DNA of 64,000 nt from Streblospio benedicti. Lineage: Eukaryota; Annelida; Polychaeta; Spionida; Spionidae. The notes below the pieces were generated by a model, which was not told the DNA's origin, made no database searches, and saw only the letters and a program-made list of their open reading frames with translations. The DNA lies in assembly GCA_019095985.1 (NCBI GenBank), contig CM032669.1, positions 31,522,604 through 31,586,603 of the forward strand. Reading direction: 5' to 3'. This document shows, piece after piece, positions 44,907-64,000 of this stretch. The position numbers and the translations under genes were made by a program. Position 1 is the first letter of the stretch. The number at the start of each line of letters is the position of its first letter.

Positions 44907-46297
44907 AAGATATCTAAACACATGTTTTGCCCGCTTGTTTTCTCAACACTCGCTTTCGCTTTTAAATCCATGCAAAAGTCTGTAGTGTAAAATACCGTTA
45001 AATGCCACATTGGCGTATTTTCAATTTCTCAGATAAAATTCGTTCTCCCGCCTGTTTCCCATTGTCGATATTGGGTGCCAACAAATCGTGTCGTTATGTG
45101 ACAACTACTGATTACTTTCAACGGAAAAACACGTCGTTTTGTACGTTGTAATATAATAATTTTCCGCCCTAGCATGTTTTCAGTGAATATTCAGCAGGAT
45201 GTAAATGCTTTTCTTTGCTCAGGTTTTCTTTATCTATCAGCAGTTTTCACGAATGCTATTTTGTTAAGGCTTTAACCAATTTCCTTTCATGATTAGGAAG
45301 CATTTTGTGCATAGATACATGTATATCCAGTCATTGAACTTCAAAGTGTTTATAGACACACACATGTCGTTGACTACTAGAAGTATTAGGGTTGGAATCC
45401 TAGTCGAAGCGATGCATTCCTTGTTGATATGTGTATACTTCCGTGGTGGAGCGCACACAGTCACTTGGACTGATGACCTGAAGGGTCGTGAATTCGAGAC
45501 AGGCCGGATTCTGGTGGTGTGTACACTTGTAGATAATAGCTGGAAGAAACATCTCATTACAGGTAAAGAGAGTATACTTGGCAAAAACACACACACCAGA
45601 ACTCCACGTCTAAAGTGACTTAAGGCATGGTGCAATGCAGGGCGTGGGGGAACACTTATTAGCACACACACAACCAGTTCCATAGAGAACTAAGGACTAT
45701 GGACTTTTCATTACCAACTAATCATTTTACGAGCCAATAAATTTGTTTATCCCTAATACAAAAGAACAAGTGAGCTCCAAATATAGTACAATGTAGACCC
45801 CTTTCGACACACGGACCATACAAGTGGAAAAGCGACACACTTACAGTAGTCTTCGAGTAAATGTTGGCTGGAAATTCGTATATCGTTTTTGGTAATTTTA
45901 ACACTATGTATATTAGAGTAATGTTTCTATCCAAATGTTTACAAATTCAGCATGGTTTGAAAAAAGAAAAAAACAAACAAACACGTTTTTACCAACATTA
46001 TTAGGCGACTACTTGCAGGGCTCAAACACAAACACCTGTCGAGTACTGTGCAGAGGTGAATAGTCCTGACTTAAGTGGTCAATTGTTATCCTTTTATTTT
46101 AATTCTAGGCAAATGTAAAGTTATTTCGGCTTCCAGTCAATGCAAGAAAGTAAGAGTGATATTGGTCATCCATTCTTAAAAGTTTACGAATATTTTGCTT
46201 GAAATGTTATAGGGCTCAGACCACAAAACAAATGGTAAATTGTAAAGTATATGAATTACAACATAGCTAGGTTCCTTCTATTTATAGAATATTTATA
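44907..46297 (+). repeat. 1.4 kb direct duplication, copy 2
   Basis: Second copy of 41666-43075. Indels run in both directions, so neither copy is simply the ancestor of the other. Ends coincide with those of copy 1 to within a few bases. Confidence 0.8.
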
Positions 46298-49296
46298 GAA
46301 TATCATTTGCAGTCGCTGAACAAGAATAAACCACCATTCCAGAGTTGTGTCAGCCCTTGAAATCTTTCCCAAATCCAACCCACTGGTATATGTGCACATG
46401 GCCACAGCATTATTGATGATGCGCACTACAAATTCAACTAAATTCATGAAATAAAACCCACATATTTGACACCTAATAATTGTAAAGTCAACGTCACAAA
46501 ACATTACCATATTTAATTCCACAAATTAAACGGATCCACGCACACTTATACCAGCACCCAGAATTTCGGACGGAACTGCAGATATTTAGTGGTCTCAGCC
46601 CTAAATTCTCCCTGAAATATGCATACAGTCCATCAATCACAGTCGCCATGACGGATTGAATGATGTAATATTTGAGAAGAGCCCCACCCAATCACAGGAC
46701 ATGTTGATCATTTACAGGGAGCGGCAAAGTAATTACTGCTCTGTCAGACCGTTGTTAGTAGCGTTTTGATAAATGACGTTATCATTATGAGTATCAGAAA
46801 AATAATGCGGCATAGGCCTATAACTATGGTGTTGCCAACTATTACCCAAAATTATGGGTTACTTATAAGGGAAATCCTAAATGTATATGTATCACAATAC
46901 AAGATGTCAGCATATCCAGTTACTGTATTCTTACTTGATATTTTCAAATTAGAAAAACAAACTTATCGCCCACGGAACTGTTAACATTTGGCCGTGTCAC
47001 TGTGAAACGATACCCATGGAACTAAATTAAATCAGTCGTTGTAAATAAGCTAAAATGGTAGACTAGTGACTTGACATTTAAATTTCAAAATGAAATAGAC
47101 ATCCAATTTTCTGCTGATTACCAATTACATAAAGTAATGCAAGACACCGCACTAAATAACCATTACGTAATGTTAATATGCGGATTTCATGATCATTTTC
47201 ATACAGATAGCTATAATTTTCTTTTTAATAACAATGCATAATAATCTGAGGCCAAACAAGGAATTGCAACTTGATCATTACTATAATCAAAGCGTACAAA
47301 CTTTAGTATCCCATATCAGTTCCAATTTGTGCCAATGACTCCTTGAACATCTACATTCGCTGGCTACTCAACAAAAATGGACTTCCCAAGAAAATTGAAA
47401 AGCAATTTTGTATTCATAGTATTTGATTTGTCAGCATTACTTTCAAATTTAGTGTAAATAATTGTAGGCACCATTCTTGTGAGAACTGGGGGACATTGTT
47501 ACGATTTGTTTATGCAATTTTCTTATATTTACATGTTAGTACTGTTACCCATATGCAGACCACAAGTCCACCATGGATGGTATTAACCTCTTGTAGTCTT
47601 GACAGAGGGGTGGTCTTTTGCAATATTTATGCACTTTCTCATGGGTCTTTTTGATCTTATCATAGAAGTGCACTCTTTTCATTACACGTTATAACGTAAG
47701 CTATATACGTGTATATATCTCAGCTGTTGCCGTATCATTTACCACCCTTGGTATTTTGCGATGAAAAGCAAAGCAAGCAACTCAGCAGAGCAAGCGATTA
47801 AATGAAAGAAAAACACACAAAAAAGAAACACCCCCCCTAAACTTTCCATGTGGAAAGACGATAAAGCTAATTAAAAGGTATACACACTACCTACTGGAGG
47901 TTTCTGAGGCACCCAGAGAGTGTTTAAATGACACCACAATGGCCTCTCTGTCACACTCCTAGCCTAATTAAAGAGGGACCTTGGGCGCAGGTCTTGTATG
48001 AGTGGTGATGCATCAAATACCATCTACACCGTACTCTTCAAGCTCTTTCTATTAGTGTCCGCCCCACTGGCATATGCCAGAAAACAAGATATTTGAGATG
48101 CCTGCGAGTGTTTGCAATTTACATTTACTGTGTTTACAGCAACTAGACGATTGTCGGGTGTGGTGTCAATATGCGTTAACGTAAATTACGGCCCGCTATA
48201 ATTTCCGTCGTTTACATTTATGATCTAATAGTAGCCAATTTCAAAAGTTCACTTGCAAAGAGGAGGCTGACCGTCAAAGAGAGTGTTTCATTACTTGTTT
48301 CCAACCATGTTTACTTTCTAAGAAGTATTGTCATGAACTTCATATATCAAATTTAGTAATTAATTTTGCTGCGTAAAAAAAAGAAAATAAAAAAAAGAAA
48401 AAAAAAGAAAGACTGATCCAGTGGAAATTTATTGCTTTGTATTTTTCTACACCTATCTATCGCGATGTATTTGTAAAGAAATGTTCTTTCATGAACGTGT
48501 CTACATATATCTCCTGTCGTGTATTTTACACTGATATTCTGTCCGCCAAGTGAAGAGGAGAGCATGTGTTGTCCTTTGTTAGAAAAAAATCGCCTTATTA
48601 TTACACCGGCCTTTTTCTAATGAGTTGGGCAAATTGCAACGTAGAACTCCTTTCCAATTTAGAAATTGTGCTCTGACACTTGAAAGAGTTAAAGAAAATC
48701 ACAGCCTAATTATGGGGCTTCATACCAACTTGAGAGACAGTGGAAACCTGTTGTTCTCAACTGACTGAGTGCACATGAGGCGTGGCCTCTTTTGAAGGTT
48801 TGTGGTACGCCCCCACCACATGTACGAAACTTGCTACTCATGTTATCATTTCAAGCATAATCCTAGGTCAGGCCGAAGAACAATTATGATAAGAAATAGA
48901 CCAGCGTCAATAGCGTGACTGCATAGACAGTAACAAAATGTAGTTTATATACCATCACTAATGCCTACAGCTCAATAAACAGGTTAGATGCTGCTGGCGG
49001 AACTTCATTTAATGCTTGAAAACTGGTTCACTGTTACGACGCATCGGGTCCAATGAATGTAGGTTGTACAGTTGTTATTGATGATTAATAGGTTTGGTCC
49101 TACGGCTTCAGTGGATTTTATACTTCAGATTACCTCACAAAGACCACATGCATCTGCTATTCTTGCTAACTTCTATTTTTTGTGAACACGAGGCTATATC
49201 GTTTGTGTTAGATATACCAGATCATTTATATTGCGTTAGTTTTTGCTTCACGACACTTATATAGTGAGAATAGGCAAATAAAAGCTTTAGTCATAG
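46298..49296. other. Non-coding stretch
   Basis: No gene recognised. An A/G-rich low-complexity tract lies at 48376-48412. Confidence 0.4.
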
Positions 49297-49466
49297 GCAT
49301 ATGCAGGGGGCGCAGGGGGCGTGCGCCGCCCCCCCCCCCCGCTATTCCCACCAAAATACTTCATTTTCGTAGGGTTTTTGGCATGTCTGCTGTCGATCGC
49401 GTGTACGAAACCCATGAAATCCCTCAAGTGCGCCCCCCCAATTTTCCAAAAACCTGGATCTGCTAT
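49297..49466. repeat. Interspersed repeat family B, copy 3
   Basis: It contains CCCACCAAAATACTTCATTTT, GTAGGGTTTTTGGCAT, ACGAAACCCATGAAATCCC and the right end AAACCTGGATCTGCTA, matching copies at 25334 and 30804. Confidence 0.7.
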
Positions 49467-51690
49467 TGTTAATAGTAGCATGTGCAAAATTCATCAGCTT
49501 TCTACACTGGGCACACGTCAGTTGATATATATGAACTCTTATTTTCCCATGATAATGTGAGTAACTAGCACTAGTATCTCGTTTATTCCTATCCCATTTT
49601 CTCTTTCCACTATGAGCAAAGGTCTAGTGGACTTGTTCCCTGCGGATATACAATTATTAATCCCCCAATTAATGAGCCTTGATTGCATCCTGATCACATG
49701 GATCTTTCTGGCTACATGGGCTGAGTGAATATCAGAACCGGGTGTCAAATGTGGAATGACTGATTGATATTAAAGTGGGTCATGGCGAGACAAATATGGA
49801 ACTGTTGTTATGGTGACAATTGCATACCCATAGTCGTGTTTCGATGTCTATTATTGTGATATCTTCAGTAAGTCACAGTGTGTACAAATTATACAGTAAA
49901 TGGCTGAATAGTAACATTTTATAAGTGTATATGTACATTGTATATGTCATCACTGCATATAATTATATCACTATGTCTTCAAAGCCAATAGCTACGGTCT
50001 ATGAAAACGATATGGCGGGCATAGCACAATTGTTCTCATTAGTGGAGGGATCCATTTATAGCAGTAGGCCAAGTTGTACTTGATGATAATCCCTAAACCT
50101 TATTTACAGACCTGACTAAAAATAATACGGTGGCTTTGGAGAGGAGGTTGTTCTTTTAAAAATTCTTTTGCATGTGTTACCAACAACATCTGACTACTGT
50201 GCCAAACAAAACTAAACGTAATTTTCGTGAATTGTGTTTATGTTGGTTATATCACCCGTGTAATGGCAAAATAAAATACACTTGGCTGGAGATTGAGCAA
50301 CAATGAAGCATCTATTGGGCGTGATTGTTGGTTATTGGTGTCAACAGAAATGATGAGGTATAATCTCATCACTGCACCCAATCATCATAGGTTTATCTTT
50401 TTTCGTCCACTTATGTTAGGCTAGGCAAGTGTTTTTTCTTCACGCGTTGAAGGTCATGCCTTGGTTGCATGTATAACTTATCTCTGATAAAAAAAAAACA
50501 TATGTACACATGTCGATGCCTTAAATATGGGTACATTTAAGAAGTATATCAATGGTATGGTGTGTATAGATGGGATGTGTCCCCAAATAATGCCCTAGAT
50601 CGGTTCAATGTTGTTAATGATGTCATTCTTGGTTTGTGGAGTACCTCTTGGGCACACTTCCCTGTAGTGATCTAATAATATTCTTTGGTTATACCCTACC
50701 ATTACCTGTCTATTCTAAATAAAGTTTACGTGTATTTTCATCTTTAACCATATCCTTTTTAACAATAAATATTTTAATGGATAAAATAAGATAAATGCCG
50801 CACCAAATCAACAGATTCAATAATAGAGAAAGTAGTTTTACCCATAAAATAAATAAATAGTGCCTAACTGGTAAATTGTATAGGCCTAGTACAATTAATG
50901 GAGATGAGTAATCGTAACATTGGAAGGTTAATTAAACATCAATAAATTAGTGTCGTTTGTGTTTGAGAATACGATATGAATAAAACAGAAACGAAATCAG
51001 ACTCGGTTGAACGTACATGTGCCACTTTTATTACTTTTTACAATAATACTATACTGACATCACAATATACCTTGAATGAGCATGCATTGAAACAAGTGCT
51101 TTAATACAATAATACTGTCCTATGTATAGCTGACCGGCAACTAATAATTTGGTCAGTGTTGACTAATAGGATATTATTATATCATATGGATGAGCACACT
51201 TGCAGTATTAGTCACGTTAACAATGATTCACTGTACTCAAACTAATATTGTTCTACTTCATATAACACACACACAAACGCCTTGTTTACATGAGTTTCAA
51301 CTAAAAATACAATAGTGTATGTATTATATGCAACATTACGGTTATATTTTCTCCATGACATTCATTTAAAGACAATAAATGCATTTCATATATCACGATT
51401 AAATTCCACGTGCACGTTATTATCACCGAGGAATGAGACACCACATTTAATAAAATGATTGTACATATTAAATCAAATATGAAAAATATATATAACGTAC
51501 AAGGGCCTTCATATTATAATGACCTTCATATTACAAAATCTATTTTGGTACAGCAGACATATCACAAGACCATGATGGCATGACAGGCTTGTCAAGATTG
51601 AGCACAACGTTAACTAAAGTCAATGAACGGGAACTTATGTTAAGCGTGATTATCTTCCCACATACATGGATATAAGAAAAAAAAAACGCT
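49467..51690. other. Non-coding stretch
   Basis: Nothing recognised apart from isolated poly(A)-like hexamers such as that near 50718. Confidence 0.4.
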
Positions 51691-51693
51691 TTA

Positions 51694-52723
51694 AACCCGC
51701 TTTACACTAGAGCGATCATGAGCCAACCCGTGCAACGCATCTGCACGTATTATGTCAAGTCGTCAACTTGGGCGTATTGTAGCGGCATTGACCGTAGTAA
51801 AAATGTATGGTACGACAAGTTGCTGAGGCAAACAAAGTGTTACTTATATTTGCGAATGATCTGCGATCCATAGTCGCAGCATAACTATTTGAAGCAAACT
51901 TTAACTAAACTGAATGTTTTCTCAAAATTTTTGAACATGTTCAAAATATCCTGACGAATTTGCCAGTTCACCAGTGCACGTAGAGCTACGTAGGTGGAAT
52001 TCGGTACAGTGTAAAGCGGGTTTAACACTACAGCGAATTCCACCTACGTAGCTCTACGTGCAATGGCGAATATAGAACAGGCAAATTCGTCAGAAAATTT
52101 TGAACATGTTCAAAATTTGTTGACGAATTTACTGGTTGGTTTAGGTTCGTTAAAAATAGTTATGCAGCGTCTAGGGATCACAGAACATTCGCACATACAA
52201 GTAACACTTCGTTTGCCTCTTCAACTTGTCGCACCATGCATTTTTACTACGTTCAATGCCGCCACAATACGCCCAAGTTGACGACGTGACATAATACGAA
52301 CAGATGCGTTGCACGGGTTCGCCCATGATCGCTCTAGTGTAAAGCGGGTTTTATACAAGATACCAACGTAATTAGATGTAACATAAATCTCGCGAACGAA
52401 GTTTAAACCCGCTTTACACTATAGCGAATTCCACCTACGTAGCTCTACGTGTACTGGCGAACTGGCAAATTTGTCAGGAAATTTTGAACATGTTCAAAAA
52501 ATTTGAACGAACTTTCAGTTTGGTTAAAGTTTGCTTTAAATAGTTATGCTGCGTCTACGAATCGCAGAACATTCGCACATATAAGTCACACTTCGTTTGC
52601 CTCAGCAACTTGTCGTACCATGCATTTTTACTATGTTCAATACGCCCAAGTTGACGACGTGACATAATACGTGCAGATGCGTTGCACGGATTCGCTCATG
52701 ATCGCTCTAGTGTAAAGCGGGTT
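51694..52723. mobile_element. Three copies of a Harbinger-like MITE, two joined head to head
   Basis: Copy 1 (51694-52023) is inverted relative to copy 2 (52024-52350) and copy 3 (52406-52723). Ends are AACCCGCTTTACACTA and its complement. TTA stands left of copy 1 (51691-51693), right of copy 2 (52351-52353) and left of copy 3 (52403-52405); copy 3 has TTC on the right. A 3 bp TTA duplication fits PIF/Harbinger elements. At the 52023/52024 junction the inner end of copy 2 lacks most of its terminal repeat. All copies contain a GAACATGTTCAAAA palindrome block. The 72-codon frame in copy 2 (52063-52281) is not recognised. Confidence 0.8.
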
Positions 52724-52726
52724 TTC

Positions 52727-53782
52727 ACAACCAAAGGTTATTCCCGTTTTATGTACGCAGGCCGAGTTCGTTTATGTATGAGGCAGGCTTAAAGCAGCAG
52801 TTTCGTGTAGATAGGAGGTGCTTAGAATAGAATGGGAATATTAAGAGCGTTGTAAGAATGCAATTAGAATGTTTCAACTGGTGTTGAAATTCCCCTGGAA
52901 TATTTCAACAGCTGCCAGAGTGCAGCAAAATGTGCACTTCAAACATCATGAATATTTCTCTACTGAGAATGTACCACGAACCGTTTCAATGCGATTTACA
53001 CAGTTTGGCTGCAGTTTCCATAATAGCCAAGAGCACATGAATAGGTTAGACTTAACCTGGTGAAAAACCAACAAGAAACTTCACAATTATCAGCAAACAT
53101 TTTAACAACTTTCATTCTTACAGTACAATTGTTAATTCTCTCGCAGTGTGATGTGGGAATGATACTGATAACACTGCTCCATCACCGACTTACATGTACA
53201 TGCCTGCAACGTTAGTTACGTCATGCAGATACACAATAAAGTGAGAAATAAAAGTGACCTACACCCATGTGAAATAAATTAACCATATAGCGTACTGAAA
53301 TGCGCGTGAGTCTCGGAATAGTGTCATTTCAGCCCATTTATGGGAAAAATACATAATATACACCTGATGCCCAGACCTCATATATTGGGCAAATGTGACA
53401 AGAAGTTTATAGTTCAAACAAAGTTGCAATGACCGATAGCTACACTATATCTCAGCAAATCAACTATGCCTGACACATTTGAATACAATATATTTAGAAT
53501 CGCAGTTATTTGAAGATGAAGTGAGAACGTTTTATTTATCTTTTTGGGATAGAATTGGGGTGTGTGTCTCGGGGGGGGGGGGGGGTCAATGATTTTTCAA
53601 AAAGTCAAGAATCATTACAGAATAGGTCTACTTGGTTATAGGATCTCATGAATGCGTTCGAGTAATATTCTATAATGAGTTTTGAATGATCATTGTCTAA
53701 GAAAATGTATTACCAATATTGCATGTATTAGGTAAGTGGCAGTTGGTCGCATATTGTGTTGAAATGCCTTTCCTACCACAGA
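52727..53782. other. Non-coding stretch
   Basis: A 15-16 base G run lies at 53571-53586; no gene is recognised. Confidence 0.4.
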
Positions 53783-53954
53783 GTTTAAAGTTCGAAAAAC
53801 ATAAACGAGTTCTAGTTGAAAAGATCACATGTATTCCAACCAATTTGGCCAGCGAAGTATTGTTTTGTAAATTGAAATCAAAATTGAGAGATGAAAAGCT
53901 AATTTAAAACTAAGAAAATAAGATAATTTATATTGTGTTTTTCGAACTTTAAAC
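53783..53954. mobile_element. 172 bp MITE with ~20 bp inverted ends
   Basis: GTTTAAAGTTCGAAAAACA at 53783-53801 is the exact inverse of 53936-53954. The interior is AT-rich and its ORFs are not recognised. Confidence 0.75.
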
Positions 53955-55805
53955 AAGGACCTTGGTACGAATATCCTGCACAATAATTCATTAGAAAAGT
54001 AGTTCAATATTTGTCATGATATTATTACTGTGTCCACCTCTGCACATGCCATGTAGATAGATACCAATGACGTCTACGTTACACAATGTTGGGTAGAATA
54101 ACCAGTAACCAGACTGTGCAATGATCTATATACATATTAATTAATAATACTCTTACTAACTTTAAACCCTTTGAAATTAAAGAAAGTTCTATCAAATTTT
54201 AGAAATAGTCAGCCTCTGTGATAACTTCCATCACTAACTTCACATTCACACAGACGACTTTTTCTTCATAACATTAAACATGACTCCGCAAACTGTATCG
54301 CCATTGGACTGCTTTATATGTAGATATACGGGCTGCTAAAATAGATCTATTCGTGTTCTGTAACAGTATTTGCTGATCTATATGCCATCTGACCACAGCA
54401 ATCTACCTATAAATTGTCCTGTTATCGCCTATCGAGTTCTTTGCTTGTTGTCTAAATGCGAAGGCAGGCAGCTTGCCATTGGTAGTTTAGTCTGAATTAT
54501 TGTTTTTATCAGCAGTATCAACTGTCGAAATAATTGTATGAAAACACACAATGAAAGTCTCTGCCTTCTGAAAGAATGAGCATTCTAAACGGTAAACAAC
54601 ACTCACTGTTCTTCTATTTTTGCACGTGCAAGCTATGGGATTTTTGCACAAAATATGATACAATATATATGCCAATGTAGATAAGATTCATGAGATGTAT
54701 GGGACCACCTTTCATGTACAAAACCTACAACAGATAATGCGTACATACACATACGCACAATGCTTTAATCTTCTCAGCTATATACATGTAGGGCTACTTT
54801 ATTGTTTCAACTCATGCATTGTCATCATTTTTCTAAAGTACTTACGACGCATTAGAGGGGTGATCACATCAGACGGGTTGGCCACAAATGCTGCTCAATG
54901 AAAAGTTATAGTTTTGAGTGATGGTAGCTTAGAAAAGTTACACTGTTTGCAGCGCACACCTGCATAAAAAATCTGCCTTACACAACACAACACAGCCAAA
55001 CTTGCCCAAGGCCGAACGTTACATTAGACATCAATGTTTCCACATGCTACTTACTACCTGTTTTTACTTTCTTGTCCATCAATGAGCGTATAGAAGTACA
55101 CAAATGCAGGCAATCAACACATTCAATAACACTGAGATCCATTAGCAAAATAGCAGTGACCTATTTGAAACTCACGCACGCACGTTGGTCACGTTTTTAA
55201 ACTCCCACATTTGACCCTAATTTGCCACATTTATCTTGTAGTATGTTACACTGGGACTGCCTATAAGGACATCGTTGCTCAAACTAATAAGGCATAGACA
55301 GAAAGCCGAGTTCTACAGTTACGCAATTACATGCCTCATCAGGAGCATCATTCACACAAACGTATTGCACGTAAAGCTTACCCTAGTCACTAACTGTCGG
55401 AAATGATCTATCTTCAAAGTTGGGGTACTAATGACAAGGAAGAGTTCACGCCCAATGAATGACGTCAGTTTCAGTGTTTTCATGGCCTACAATGTCCAGT
55501 GCACAGACGCAAGCGTAGAATACTGTAAAACCCGGAATTTATGTGCACGTGTTACAGTTTCAACATCAACGTGCTGGTTGTATACTGAAAATTAGGAGGT
55601 ATCATCTGGAGTACTTTCACACAGGGTATGCATTTGCTTCTCAATGAAAGTTCAACTCATATATTCGCTGGTCAACCATAAGTAGTAGATCTTGACTACG
55701 AAGTTTGAATGATCTGCTTCGACAAATCCATATACACATCATTAAATACGTGTTTATATAATATATCCATCAAACGTACTACCACCATAACGTTCATAAA
55801 ACTAC
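53955..55805. other. Stretch downstream of the receptor gene
   Basis: No gene recognised. The right-hand part would include the receptor's 3' untranslated region, but no clear AATAAA on the minus strand close to the stop was found. Confidence 0.35.
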
Positions 55806-56129
55806 TCAAAGATCAGCTACGAACAGATTCCTCTTGCTATGAGCGCTCAACGACGTGCCCTTACTGCCACCACAGCCACCTCCTCCTCCAGAACCTGCAG
55901 AAGAACAGCCGCTACAGCCATTGGTGGCGCCGCTACCGCCACCGCCACCTACGCCGCCATAGCGCGGGTTCACATTCAGCAGAACCACCACGCTCGAAGA
56001 CGAGGCTGTCATCGTATCGGCGATGGTCAACGTGTTGGTCAAGCTATTCGAGTCGGTGGTGTGACTGCTAGACGGGGCCCGTGACAGCGACGACGAGGGA
56101 GCCGACGCCGCTGCCGTGCGCGCCCAGCG
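55806..56129 (-). CDS. In-frame continuation after the receptor TGA (possible read-through tail)
   Basis: Directly after TGA (context TTA TGA CGC) the receptor frame stays open for 107 codons to the next TGA. The peptide is Ser/Thr-rich (SAPSSSLSRAPSSSHTTDSN), then VVVLLNVNPRYGG, Gly/Ser/Cys-rich repeats, and SKGTSLSAHSKRNLFVADL. Codons end mostly in G or C, as in the exon 2 coding part, although the sequence leaves AT-rich DNA just beyond. TGA followed by C is the leakiest stop context. Either this is a read-through extension, or the TGA is a sequence error or polymorphism and the true receptor has 503 residues. GC-rich DNA also tends to lack stops, so chance is possible. Confidence 0.5.
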   Translation of the reverse strand, partial: RWARTAAASAPSSSLSRAPSSSHTTDSNSLTNTLTIADTMTASSSSVVVLLNVNPRYGGVGGGGGSGATNGCSGCSSAGSGGGGGCGGSKGTSLSAHSKRNLFVADL

Positions 56130-63851
<7,722 letters not shown>

Positions 63852-64000
63852 TTTGTTTTATTTCTTATTCTCGTCTTCCGTAAGCAGGGTGAAAAATATC
63901 CAAACAATACACGCATGTGCAAGGGTTTACATAGTATTGTTTTAAGTTAACATGTCACACATGTCTCCTAGTATACTAACACTGTATTGCTAGATCCATA
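63852..64000. other. Receptor 5' flank
   Basis: AT-rich sequence upstream of the start codon. It probably holds 5' untranslated sequence; no TATA box or splice acceptor is convincing. Confidence 0.3.

Noticed and set aside
41666-46297. LTR retrotransposon with 1.4 kb LTRs
   Set aside because: No TG...CA ends, primer-binding site, polypurine tract or pol motifs are visible; a duplication or assembly artefact explains it better.

Overview
The window reads as nuclear DNA of a marine-type invertebrate animal. It is AT-rich, has spliced genes with GT-AG introns, an animal neuropeptide-type G-protein-coupled receptor, Penelope-like retroelements, APE-type LINEs and many small inverted-repeat elements. 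I cannot fix the phylum from sequence alone; a lophotrochozoan, hemichordate or other non-vertebrate fits equally well. Two runs of exactly 100 N (9467-9566 and 39031-39130) mark assembly gaps. Homopolymer-type indels in duplicated blocks suggest that parts of the consensus are poor.

Layout. 1-900 holds a partial zinc-finger-like ORF and a fossil Ty3/gypsy integrase tail, both on the minus strand. 997-5044 (plus) is a multi-exon gene coding for SAP, SWIM and YqaJ-type nuclease domains, with an internal 1.67 kb direct duplication. 5.3-7 kb has an interspersed repeat, a hairpin tandem repeat and a LINE endonuclease fragment. 8.3-9.3 kb has a small perfect inverted repeat and decayed ankyrin-like sequence. 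12-13.5 kb may hold the last two exons of a small gene. 16.2-18.1 kb is a cluster of three tandem-repeat types, one carrying regularly spaced E2F-like motifs. 19.2-20.5 kb has palindrome-rich repeats and a 385 bp tandem duplication. 26-28 kb has a terminal-inverted-repeat element with a gene fragment, then a Penelope-like GIY-YIG domain. 28.2-29.4 kb has a decayed ankyrin gene and a palindromic MITE. 32.5-34.5 kb is a two-monomer satellite whose every unit holds a strong hairpin, interrupted by another repeat. 38.2-41.1 kb has LINE pieces and a Penelope-like element flanked by inverted repeats. 41.7-46.3 kb has a 1.4 kb direct duplication. 51.7-52.7 kb has three copies of a Harbinger-like MITE.

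The one clearly functional gene lies at the right end on the minus strand: a two-exon galanin/allatostatin-A-like receptor (63851-62911 joined to 56376-56130). Its 6.5 kb intron is packed with a (TG)n microsatellite and nested inverted-repeat transposons, one of which carries a tRNA-like Pol III sequence. After the receptor's TGA stop the same frame stays open for another 107 codons with coding-like G/C-ending codons. This makes a candidate stop-codon read-through extension, or alternatively a sequence error or allele.

The genes do not form an operon or a visible pathway. The window is mainly a record of transposon and satellite accumulation around one neuropeptide receptor gene and one nuclease-family gene.
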